NCBI RefSeq assembly: GCF_900312745.1
Contig: NZ_OMPD01000009.1
Location: forward strand, 372,001-436,000
From: Aquimarina sp. AU58
GTDB lineage: Bacteria; Bacteroidota; Bacteroidia; Flavobacteriales; Flavobacteriaceae
Reading direction: 5' to 3'
Length of the DNA: 64,000 nucleotides
Shown: one piece after another, positions 1 through 7,800 of the stretch
Numbering within the stretch: the first letter of the stretch is position 1
How the letters are laid out: the number at the start of each line of letters is the position of its first letter
Notes under the pieces: model-generated
Seen by the model: only the letters and a program-made list of their open reading frames with translations
What the model was told of the DNA's origin: nothing
Database searches by the model: none
Program-made: the position numbers and the translations under genes

Positions 1-147
1 ATTAGTGTTTAATCGATTGGTTCTTGTATATTTATGATGGCGCAGTGATTTTAAAACTGAAAAAGGTATAAAATCTGCGCAGATGTGTCCAAGGCTAGGT
101 AACATTTTGCACAGCTACGACACATATATTAAACGTTGGCCACAAGC
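1..147. repeat. Palindromic intergenic element E1 (cut by window start)
   Basis: This is the right part of an interspersed element. By eye it is highly similar to the element near 1848-1989, sharing inner arms GCGCAG (40-45) and CTGCGC (75-80) and the right end with GCTACGACACATAT followed by AAACGTTGGC. No protein is encoded. It precedes the first gene in the same orientation as the related elements precede later genes. Its left end lies outside the window. Confidence 0.75.
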
Positions 148-159
148 AGAAAACACAAA

Positions 160-861
160 ATGGAAGAAAAAGAAAAACCAAGACTTTCGAGATTAACTGC
201 TATCCTTACCCAATTACAATCGAAAAGAATTATTACTGCAAGACTACTTGCTGAAAAGCATAATGTAAGTTTAAGAACCATTTATAGAGATATTCGAACC
301 CTTGAAAAATCAGGAATCCCTATTGTAACCGAAGAAGGTAAAGGCTATTCAATTATGGAAGGATATCATCTTCCACCTGTTCTTTTTTCAGAGGATGAAG
401 CTAATGCCCTAATCACAATAGAACAATTAGCAATAAAAAACAAAGACCAGTCATTAGTTGATAACATTTCTAGCGCATTAGAAAAAATCAAAGCTATATT
501 GCGCTACTCTCAAAAAGGAAATGCTGATTTATTAGCAGAGAGAGTTTACTTTAGTGGTAACAATAATGAGGAAAAAACAAGTAATAATCTGATGCAAATA
601 CAATCAGCTATTACCCAATATAAAATATTAACAATAGATTACCTTTCTTCTGAAAAGAAACAAACTACCCGTAGTGTTGAACCTTTTGCGATTTATAGTA
701 TTCACGGAGACTTTTTATTAGTAGCTTTTTGTCGATTACGAAATGATTTTAGACACTTCAGAATAGATTTTATTGAAAACATCACAACTGAAAAACAGGT
801 TTTTAGTCCTCACAATATGACTATAAAAGAATATTTTGAAAAATATGTGAAAAATCAATAA
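160..861 (+). CDS. YafY/DeoR-type transcriptional regulator with WYL domain
   Basis: The 233-residue product is a DNA-binding regulator. An N-terminal HTH (about residues 10-65, LRTIYRDIRTLEKSGIP) is of the HTH_11/DeoR type. The C-terminal half holds a WYL domain (VEPFAIYSIHGDFLLVAFC, then a conserved FRIDFIENI stretch), a fold known to sense small ligands or nucleic acid. I start at the ATG at 160; an upstream TTG at 136 lies inside repeat E1 and is unlikely. The gene shares a cassette with the DUF4345 gene 68 bp downstream, and the gap contains a perfect dyad over a promoter, so it probably controls that gene. Its ligand is unknown. Confidence 0.9.
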   Translation: MEEKEKPRLSRLTAILTQLQSKRIITARLLAEKHNVSLRTIYRDIRTLEKSGIPIVTEEGKGYSIMEGYHLPPVLFSEDEANALITIEQLAIKNKDQSLVDNISSALEKIKAILRYSQKGNADLLAERVYFSGNNNEEKTSNNLMQIQSAITQYKILTIDYLSSEKKQTTRSVEPFAIYSIHGDFLLVAFCRLRNDFRHFRIDFIENITTEKQVFSPHNMTIKEYFEKYVKNQ

Positions 862-866
862 TACCC

Positions 867-902
867 TTGACATAACCATGTCACAACCCCGATTTACATT
901 TG
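867..902 (+). promoter_or_regulatory. Promoter with dyad operator for the DUF4345 gene
   Basis: TTGACA (867-872) and TACATTTG (895-902) match the Bacteroidota promoter form TTTG or TTG, then TAnnTTTG, with 22 bp between them. A perfect dyad, TGACAT-AACC-ATGTCA (868-883), overlaps the upstream box. A regulator bound there would block or position RNA polymerase; the adjacent WYL regulator is the obvious candidate, by inference. Transcription would start near 909, about 20 nt before the DUF4345 start codon. Confidence 0.6.
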
Positions 903-929
903 CGGATATAATAATTAAAAAATCTAAAA

Positions 930-1316
930 ATGGAAATTATCAGAATTATAGTCTTATCATTATCAGCTTTAATGCTCGTATTTGTTGGTGTAATGAGATT
1001 AAGCAACCCAATAAAAACTTATCTAAAAAGTTCTGGGATTAAACTTGAAAATGATGCTAGTTTATTAAATGAAATGAGAGGAGTCGCTGCAGTAATGCTT
1101 TTTGCAGGAATGATTATTTTACTTGGCACATTTATCGAAAAACTAACTTTTAACTCACATTTAGTCGCTTCATTAATTTTTATAGGTTTCGCAATCGGCA
1201 GGTTAATAAGCCTAAAAGCTGATGGAAAACCAAGTAAGCAGATTATTCAAGGAATTTTATTTGAAATTGTATTAGGTGTTGCAAATGCTTTTTGCCTGAT
1301 TCATGTTTTAGGTTAG
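930..1316 (+). CDS. DUF4345-like small integral membrane protein
   Basis: The 128-residue protein has four predicted membrane segments (about residues 5-22, 50-66, 76-92, 105-125). The spacing, the NPIKTYLKSSGI region after the first helix and the LLNEMRGVAAVMLFAG second helix fit the DUF4345 family, whose function is not known. It follows the WYL regulator in the same cassette and has its own promoter with a dyad operator, so its expression is probably switched by that regulator. The stop is followed by palindromic element E2. Confidence 0.75.
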   Translation: MEIIRIIVLSLSALMLVFVGVMRLSNPIKTYLKSSGIKLENDASLLNEMRGVAAVMLFAGMIILLGTFIEKLTFNSHLVASLIFIGFAIGRLISLKADGKPSKQIIQGILFEIVLGVANAFCLIHVLG

Positions 1317-1335
1317 TTATACGATAATGCCAGTA

Positions 1336-1458
1336 GCTAACACGGTGTATAAGTAATTGCGGTTTGGGTGCTCCTCAAACCGTTTTTCTTTTTTTAATAA
1401 CTATTTTCATTTGAAAATAGTTGCAATAAATCCGCTACTACTCATACAAGAGATGTTA
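1336..1458. repeat. Palindromic intergenic element E2
   Basis: An imperfect palindrome closes cassette 1. The left arm (1338-1362, beginning TAACACGGTGTATAAG and ending GCGG) is matched by the reverse complement of 1432-1458 (CCGCTACTACTCATAC onward, ending GATGTTA). Inside lie a CGGTTTG/CAAACCG hairpin followed by T-runs and a 9+2+9 perfect dyad, CTATTTTCA-TT-TGAAAATAG (1401-1420). The outer TAAC/GTTA ends are shared with the other elements. Confidence 0.7.
1360..1395 (+). terminator. Intrinsic terminator after the DUF4345 gene
   Basis: Stem CGGTTTG (1360-1366) pairs with CAAACCG (1376-1382) and is followed by TTTTTC and a T7 run. It lies within element E2. Confidence 0.65.
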
Positions 1459-1465
1459 TCTACAT

Positions 1466-1811
1466 ATGACAAAATTTTACTTCTTAATATTAATTTCACT
1501 CTTTATTTCATATAAATAGGAACTAAAAAAATTTGGGCAAAAGTTCCTTTTTAGTTTCACAAAATACTGGTTATGATGAATTTTATGACAATGGCTATCC
1601 TGAATATTTTTTTGTCATCATACTTGATACAAAAAACCAAATTGTCTTTATTAGTAAACTTCTAGACTTTAATTACGGAGACGAATTCTGGGAATCTGAA
1701 TTTAATGTAAAAATAAGTTACAAGAAAAATGGAAACTTCAAGTTTACGATAATTGGACTTGATGAAAAATATACTGGAATTTGGAATGGTCAGGAATTAA
1801 AAAAAGAATAA
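1466..1811 (+). pseudogene. Broken gene for a small secreted protein
   Basis: An ATG at 1466 opens a signal-peptide-like segment, MTKFYFLILISLFISYK, that ends at TAG 1517-1519. A second reading frame (1533-1811) encodes about 92 residues of a soluble-looking domain (EYFFVIILDTKNQIVFISK, later TGIWNGQELKKE) but has no ATG; it begins just after an in-frame stop at 1524, near an A7 run. The simplest reading is one secreted protein of about 110 residues disrupted by frameshifts between the leader and the domain. A TTG start at 1533 giving an intact cytoplasmic protein is possible but less likely. I do not recognise the domain. Confidence 0.45.
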
Positions 1812-1819
1812 ACACGGTA

Positions 1820-1992
1820 GGTAACACGATATATGTGATCGTAACTGACTAGTGATTTATCGATGGATTCTTGTATATTTATGATGGCGCAGTGATTTTA
1901 AAGCTGAAAAATGTATAAAACCTGCGCAGAAAGTGTCTGTAGTTAGGTAACAATTTACACAGCTACGACACATATTATTAAACGTTAGCACC
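1820..1992. repeat. Palindromic intergenic element E3
   Basis: The outer arms are GGTAACACGATATATGTG (1820-1837) and, inverted, CACATATTATTAAACGTTAG (from 1969). The inner arms are GCGCAG (1887-1892) and CTGCGC (1922-1927). The interior is closely similar to E1. The element separates the broken secreted gene from the DUF2200 gene and carries no gene. Confidence 0.75.
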
Positions 1993-2015
1993 AATCAATT
2001 CAAAATCAAATAAAA

Positions 2016-2393
2016 ATGAAAGTTACGGCCGAAAAAAATGAAAAGGTTGCCAATATGATATTTGCATCCATTTATCCACTTTATTGGAATAGATTGGAAA
2101 AACATGGTAGGACAAAAGAAGAGTTCCATCAAGTAATAGAGTGGTTTACTGGTTTTGACGAAAATAAATTACAATCACTTATCGAAGAGAAAGTAACGTT
2201 TAGAACGTTTTTTGAGAAAGCAAAAATCCATCCCAATGCATACATGATTAAAGGAGTCGTTTGTGGTTATCGAATTGAAGAAATAGAGGATGAATTTGAA
2301 TTGTATAGACAATGTAGACGTATGGAAAAACTGATTGATGAATTGGCAAGAGGTCGTAAAATGGAGAAAATTTTGCGTAAAGAAAAAAAGTAA
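2016..2393 (+). CDS. DUF2200 family protein
   Basis: The 125-residue soluble protein has the hallmark DUF2200 core: FASIYPLYWNRLEKHGRTKE, then HQVIEWFTGFDENKLQ, then a basic, Lys-rich C-terminus. The family is widespread in bacteria and its biochemical role is unknown. The gene fills a cassette by itself: GTTAGCACCA lies 24 bp before the start codon and the exact inverse TGGTGCTAAC lies just after the stop. No promoter was clear. Confidence 0.85.
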   Translation: MKVTAEKNEKVANMIFASIYPLYWNRLEKHGRTKEEFHQVIEWFTGFDENKLQSLIEEKVTFRTFFEKAKIHPNAYMIKGVVCGYRIEEIEDEFELYRQCRRMEKLIDELARGRKMEKILRKEKK

Positions 2394-2401
2394 AAACTGG
2401 T

Positions 2402-2451
2402 GCTAACAAAACCTAAACTGCATTGAAACACAGTTTAGCCAGAACGTTATC
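2402..2451. repeat. Short palindromic element E4
   Basis: A compact 50-nt version of the intergenic elements: outer GCTAAC (2402-2407) and GTTATC (2446-2451), inner perfect arms CTAAACTG (2413-2420) and CAGTTTAG (2431-2438). Its two-arm design resembles an integron attC site, but the core triplets do not fit the attC consensus GTTRRRY exactly. Confidence 0.6.
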
Positions 2452-2478
2452 GATAGGTTATATAAATTAAACAAGATC

Positions 2479-2925
2479 ATGATAAAACCAGTATTCCTTT
2501 TTTTATCCCTCTTACTTTTAGGGTGCAACGGTCCAAATAAAAAAGAAAATAGTTCCTTTTCAAATACGGAAAGAAAAAGTATGAATTGTGTAAAGAAGAT
2601 ATTTGAAAAAGACAGTATCTATGGAGACATTAGAAATCACGCTTCTGAAAAGGCCCCATTAAGTGAAGCAATTCACGATTACACAAAGAATGTGAAGTCA
2701 TTGGATTATTCTGATTGCCCAAAAGAATTTGAATCAGCATTTCATAAACATATGGATGCCTGGCTGGATTTTAGAAAAGTATCGGATAAATATCCGTTAC
2801 TTCGTGGAGAACTACATGATATTTTTGCTACGATAGAAAAAAGTGAAGATTCTACAGAGTTTAAATCAAGGTTGAATCAAATTTTGGAAACATGGAAAAT
2901 AGTTGAAGAGATTTCAAATCAATAA
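2479..2925 (+). CDS. Hypothetical lipoprotein
   Basis: The 148-residue product starts with a lipoprotein signal (MIKPVFLFLSLLLLGC; cysteine 16 is the likely lipidation site), so it should be anchored in the envelope. The mature part is charged and mostly helical, with CVKKIFEKDS near the start and MDAWLDFRKVSDKY in the middle. I do not recognise a family. It is a single-gene cassette between elements E4 and E5. Confidence 0.7.
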   Translation: MIKPVFLFLSLLLLGCNGPNKKENSSFSNTERKSMNCVKKIFEKDSIYGDIRNHASEKAPLSEAIHDYTKNVKSLDYSDCPKEFESAFHKHMDAWLDFRKVSDKYPLLRGELHDIFATIEKSEDSTEFKSRLNQILETWKIVEEISNQ

Positions 2926-2934
2926 AAGCTCGTT

Positions 2935-3060
2935 GCTAACAGCATGTCCTATGTAAAACTCTCCTCGAACGCTAAGGTTAAAAATTTATAAAATCAACGT
3001 AGATTCGTCTATAACTGGGTAACATTTTACCCTGCTACGACACATATATTAAACATTTGT
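2935..3060. repeat. Palindromic intergenic element E5
   Basis: The left end (GCTAAC, then ATGTCCTATGTAAAAC) is closely matched at 4626-4655 inside the ChbG-like gene. The right end (GGTAACATTTTACCCTGCTA, then CGACACATATATTAAAC) matches the right ends of E1 and E3. Confidence 0.7.
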
Positions 3061-3084
3061 ATTAATTATGAAAATCTATTAAAC

Positions 3085-3549
3085 TTGAAAAACATTTATA
3101 TCTATAATGCACCAATAAAAGGATTACTTATAATAAAACTTTTATTAGGAATCAGTTTATTATCTTTTTTTGTTTACTTATTTAAAAATGAAATCTTTCC
3201 TGATATCTGGACATTTGCGGGACCACTACTTAGCCTAGCACTTATAATAAATGGACTGACAAGCTCTAAAATAAAAGAAATAAATGTCCATAACTCACAG
3301 AAAATGATTGAAATTATTAAAGAATCTTTGTATTCAACAAAAACTAAAAAGATTAATTTTCAATCATTAAAATCAGAATTGAAATCAGAAAATGCAAAAA
3401 AAATATTCACGCTTATAATTAAACTTAGATTAATCATTTCAGAAAATGATAAAGAGATTGAAGAACTCAACAGTAATTTGTTTTCACTTAATAATGATAA
3501 GCTTACAAAGTTACATTCTGATTTAAAGGCAGTATATAAAAATAAATAA
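3085..3549 (+). CDS. Hypothetical membrane protein with two N-terminal TM segments
   Basis: The 154-residue product has two hydrophobic segments (about residues 13-31 and 40-58) and a charged helical tail rich in Lys, Glu and Ser, probably cytoplasmic. It begins with TTG; the nearest upstream ATG in the region is closed by a stop after four codons, so the TTG start is the best choice. No family is recognised. It is a single-gene cassette between E5 and E6. Confidence 0.55.
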   Translation: MKNIYIYNAPIKGLLIIKLLLGISLLSFFVYLFKNEIFPDIWTFAGPLLSLALIINGLTSSKIKEINVHNSQKMIEIIKESLYSTKTKKINFQSLKSELKSENAKKIFTLIIKLRLIISENDKEIEELNSNLFSLNNDKLTKLHSDLKAVYKNK

Positions 3550-3552
3550 AGC

Positions 3553-3737
3553 TTACAAAACCTATAAACAATACTTCGAGCTTAATTGAAAAGTTTACGT
3601 ATTTTTATTAGGTCTCAAAATCTTTGGAATTTTGTTTTGGATGAGAAAACCAAAACCAAAAGATTTTGCTATATACATGGCGGAAAGCAAACTCTAGTTA
3701 GCTCCTATACTGTTCATAGCTAGACGTTATAAACAAT
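3553..3737. repeat. Palindromic intergenic element E6
   Basis: This divergent member of the group has a long inner stem: CAAAATCTTTGG pairs with CCAAAAGATTTTG apart from one bulge, with TTTTGTTTTGG / CCAAAAC inside it. Its right end reads CATAGCTAGACGTTATAAAC. The left end TTACAAA mirrors TTTGTA upstream of the preceding gene. Confidence 0.55.
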
Positions 3738-3771
3738 CAACATGCAAAATGAGTAAAAACATCCATCAAAA

Positions 3772-4668
3772 ATGAATTTAGCACAAAAATTGGGGTTTCA
3801 GGAAAATGCAAAACTGTTGATAATCCATGCAGACGATGCGGGACTTTCGCATTCTGAAAATATAGCAACAATTCAATCACTAAAGAAAGGCTTTGTGAAT
3901 TCATATAGCATAATGGTTCCGTGTCCGTGGTTTTATGAAATGGGAGTATTTGCAAAAAATAACCCACAATTTGATAATGGAATTCACCTGACACTAACCT
4001 GTGAATGGGAAAATTATAGATTTGGACCTGTTTTACCTGTTTCTGAAGTTCCAAGTTTGGTTGACAAGAATGGTCATTTCTACAAAAAAAGAGAACAACT
4101 TAGAAAAAATGCATCTGCCGAAGATGTTAAAAATGAGTTGCAAGCACAAATCGAAAAAGCAATCAAATTCGGATTAAAACCAACGCACATTGATTCGCAT
4201 ATGTATAGCATCGGTGCAAGTCCTGAGTTTTTTGACATCTATAGAGACTTAGGAAAAAAATATGGTCTTCCTGTTTTAATAAATAAACAATTGATGAAAA
4301 TGGTTGGACTAAATCCTGAATTAAATATTAAAGAAGGAGATTTTCTAATTGACAGGACTTATGTTGGAGAACTTGAATATTTCAAGACTAATAAACTAAA
4401 TGACTATTACAATTCAATTTTAGAAAATTTGACAAGTGGATTGAACCTTATTTTAATTCATCCTGCATTTGATGATAACGAAATGAAAGGAGTAACTGTT
4501 AACCATCCAAATTTTGGTTCTGAATGGAGACAAATCGATTTTGACTTCTTTACAAGTGAGCAAAATAGCTCGAAACTTAAAAAGAACAACATCGAGTTAG
4601 TTACTTGGAATGATATTAAAAAAATGCATAACAATATATCCTATGTAAAACCCTTTCCCAAGTCTTAA
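3772..4668 (+). CDS. ChbG/HpnK (YdjC) family carbohydrate deacetylase
   Basis: The 298-residue soluble enzyme is expected to remove N-acetyl groups from sugars. The metal-binding motif HADDAG is at residues 22-27, followed by [10 protein letters not shown] and the second metal motif THIDSHMY near residue 142, with LIHPAFDD towards the C-terminus. All are typical of the family (deacetylases of chitooligosaccharides or hopanoid precursors). The true substrate cannot be read from sequence. The last 14 codons or so run into a repeat element (homologous to the left end of E5), so the natural C-terminus may have been altered. Confidence 0.85.
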   Translation: MNLAQKLGFQENAKLLIIHADDAGLSHSENIATIQSLKKGFVNSYSIMVPCPWFYEMGVFAKNNPQFDNGIHLTLTCEWENYRFGPVLPVSEVPSLVDKNGHFYKKREQLRKNASAEDVKNELQAQIEKAIKFGLKPTHIDSHMYSIGASPEFFDIYRDLGKKYGLPVLINKQLMKMVGLNPELNIKEGDFLIDRTYVGELEYFKTNKLNDYYNSILENLTSGLNLILIHPAFDDNEMKGVTVNHPNFGSEWRQIDFDFFTSEQNSSKLKKNNIELVTWNDIKKMHNNISYVKPFPKS

Positions 4669-4690
4669 GTTGAAAATACGATAGTTTTAA
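4626..4690. repeat. Left arm of element E7 overlapping the end of the deacetylase gene
   Basis: CATAACAATATATCCTATG followed by TAAAACCC matches the left end of E5 (CTAACAGCATGTCCTATG, then TAAAACTC). No right arm is evident downstream, so the cassette array seems to end here. The rest of the stretch to 4830 shows nothing else. Confidence 0.5.
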
Positions 4691-4831
4691 TATTCTAATT
4701 AACTTATAGTAATGATTTTATGTTGATGTATTGTTGGTATTCACTTCGTGGTATATCCTTACCAAGGCAGATACAAACAGAACCGGTATAAGAGCATCTG
4801 ATCCTTAAGGTTCCCCTATCTCTGTATAAAG

Positions 4832-4865
4832 AAAAACCCCATACGACTAGTCGTATGGAGTTTTT
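4832..4865. terminator. Bidirectional terminator
   Basis: A perfect 20-bp dyad, CCATACGACTAGTCGTATGG (4839-4858), is flanked by A5 on the left and T5 on the right, so it can end transcription from both sides. It lies between the convergent deacetylase and giant LysM genes. Confidence 0.85.
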
Positions 4866-4893
4866 GGTTGGCTCGCCTGTTTTTACATATGTA

Positions 4894-7800
4894 TTACATG
4901 TCTGTAATATAATCTAGTGATAATGTTAATGTTCTTAATCGAATTAATGGTTTAGGTTGTGCAGTTAGATTAGAAAATATAGTAAGATCAAACCAAAGTG
5001 ATGCTTCGGTATCATCTACTTGATTTGTACTATACCATTCTTTAATGCTATTGGCCCAATCAGAAATCATTTGTTTCAATGCTTTATCCGACCCATCACC
5101 TAGTACTTGTATCGACTGTAGTGGTTGCATAATTACCGGAAGAAAAATATCACTTAGCTTGCTGTTTGCCTGATAGCTATAATTAGCATTCATCAAAATA
5201 CTAATGGTATCCTGGGAATTTTCTGCCAATAACGTATCAAATAAAATAGTAAGCTGTTGCTCTAATGTTCCCACATTCGGGCTGGCTGGATTATTTATCG
5301 TTGCAATATTTAGCGGTTCGCTACTATCTATAGTTGGGTGAAATGCATTCGAAAACCCAATATTACCTGTCGTATATACAAAATCATCTGCCGATGGTTT
5401 ACCAGGGACTAACTCTACATTACGCTTCAGGTTTGCAGTAGTATCGGCATCCTGTCTGTTTAGGATATTCATCGTAGGGATAAGTACCTCACGATTGGCT
5501 ATAGATTGTCCAATAGAAGCTTCAAGGATTTTACCTGTATCTTTAGAAGTATAATAATAACTATAACTGGCTCCATCTTCAGGATCAATACTGATTGCAT
5601 TGTAATCAGGTATATTTACAATTGGGATACCTATTCCTTCTGGTACTGCACCAAAAATATTAACTAATAATACTCCTGTATTGGTTTCTATTGTTGTAGA
5701 ACTTTCTTTGATATAAAAAGAATACGGATCTGCAGTATAGCCTTGTTTTAATAGCTCATTAAAAGTATTAAGAGCAAAACCATTACTGGTTTCTGCGGCA
5801 TCTGCCATTCTGGAAACCATTTTATTATAAGACGATAAGGCTACTGCTGCTGATTCGAACTGAGAAGCATCAGTAGTCGTAGCATCGATCTTGATCAATG
5901 TATCATTAAATACCTGATTGATGTTAGGGAAAACAGAAATAAACTCAGCCATCTGTGCAAATGCATCTTCAAAACTGGCAAGAGCTTTAGCCATATTCTC
6001 CTGAACATTAAACAGAATCTCAAAATCAACCTGATCCTGAGGGTAGTGAAAGGTTTGAGAATAGGTGATCTGGTAGTTCCAATTTAGGATGTCATCTACC
6101 GTATTTGTATTGGTAGTATAAGGATAAGAACCTTCTTGTTTAACCATTGCAGGTGCAGTAGGGAAGGACCTTAAGATCAAAGGAACTTTAAAATTACCTA
6201 ATGAAGTTTCTAATGGATGGGTTTTGCTTTTTGAAATAAAACTTAACCATGAAGAAGCTTTATAATCCTCGATTCCCGGAACCGAACTAATTTGATGCTC
6301 GATAGCAAAGCCAGCATAGGTAATACCCAGATCTACATAGGATAATACTTCATTTTCGGTACCTCTAATGATATCTGGAGAAGAAAGCAGGAAGGGCAGC
6401 TTGGCGTCTTTACTTTCACTTAATGCCAATTTTGGAGAACTTAGACTAAAGGATGAGCTGAAGTTACCGCCATCAACATTTTTCTGTACGGTATGACTTA
6501 GTGGAGGTGTAATAACGTTTCCAACTTCATCAAACAATGTATCTGTTATAGTTACTATAGTTTTGTCGATTACAGCATCGGCACTTAATTTTAAACGAAC
6601 AATTCGATTATTCTCGCTGAGGAGTGAGGCGTTTAAAACATTTATGTCATCAGAAACGGTATAATTGCCTATTTTTTCTGCTTCTTCTTTACTCATAAAA
6701 TTAGAGAAGAAAAGATACACTATAGTGGCTTCTTCCTGATCTAATTCTACTCCCATAAAGATAAAGTTCAGATTGATGTTTCCGTATAGTTGAGGAGTAT
6801 CTGCACCTTCGGGAACGGTATCTGCCTGTACCGTGGCAGCAAATTGAATTCCGGCACGAGTGGTATACGCATTACTAAGTTTAACTAATAATTGCTGTAA
6901 GAAGGTTTCCTGAATATTAGATGTATCTGCTGTCTGCCCTGCAAAAACAGGCACCATTGATAGCTTAAGGATTTCTGCCAGTCGTTTTTTGTTGGCCAGC
7001 ATGTCAGTAAAGAATGTTGTACTTCCGAAATCATCAACTAATTGAATAGCAGCTGTAAATTCTGGAGTTAATACATCATCAATACTTGAAAAGATCTGTT
7101 TACCCCAAAGATCCATATCAATATTTTTAAAATCAGTATAGGTAGAAGGAGTAGAGAAATCTATCCCCGTCTTAGGATTAAAATAATAGATAGGAATGTG
7201 ATCTTTTGTCTCTAACTTATTAGATATTGGTTTTGGTGCAAAAATCACCGGGTTACTGGTATCGTTGATCTCATATCCAATACTGGTAGTCGAATCAAGA
7301 CCTAATCGAGTAGCCCATATTTCTGTACCCCCAGTATTACTTAGATTCTCATCGCGGTCTACACCAGAAGTAACTTTAAGTTGATACACATCACTTTTAG
7401 ATAAAGCAGTTTCAAATCCAGTAGCAAAGTCTTCTAAACCTGTTGTTTTTCCTGCTTCTGCTTTTGATAAAGGCGGAATACTGGTACTGGCAGATTTAAT
7501 ACCTCCAGTAGTTTCAAAATCACCAGAAATAGAACCTCCGATACGCTCGATGGTAAAACTTAACTCTAATCTGAATATTTGATCAGTATTTACCTGTGCA
7601 GCATCTATGTCGAAAGATATGGTATGATCACTATCTGGTGTTGCAGTAGTAATTTCTCCCATACTACGATTAGCTAAGAATAGATAGATAGAAGCAATCC
7701 ATTCTTGAACCAAGCTGTTCACATCATCTTTACTTAGTACAAAAGGATTAGAGGTTAATGTAGTATCTATTTGAAAAGCGATACCATTAGGATCGGTTAA

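Noticed and set aside
2402-2451. Calling E4 a true integron attC site
   Set aside because: The two-arm fold is similar, but the ends GCTAAC/GTTATC do not fit the attC core consensus and there is no integrase; kept as an open question.
3737-4054. Open frame of 105 codons on the minus strand opposite the deacetylase
   Set aside because: It is the antisense shadow of a gene with clear ChbG/HpnK motifs; no promoter or family resemblance.
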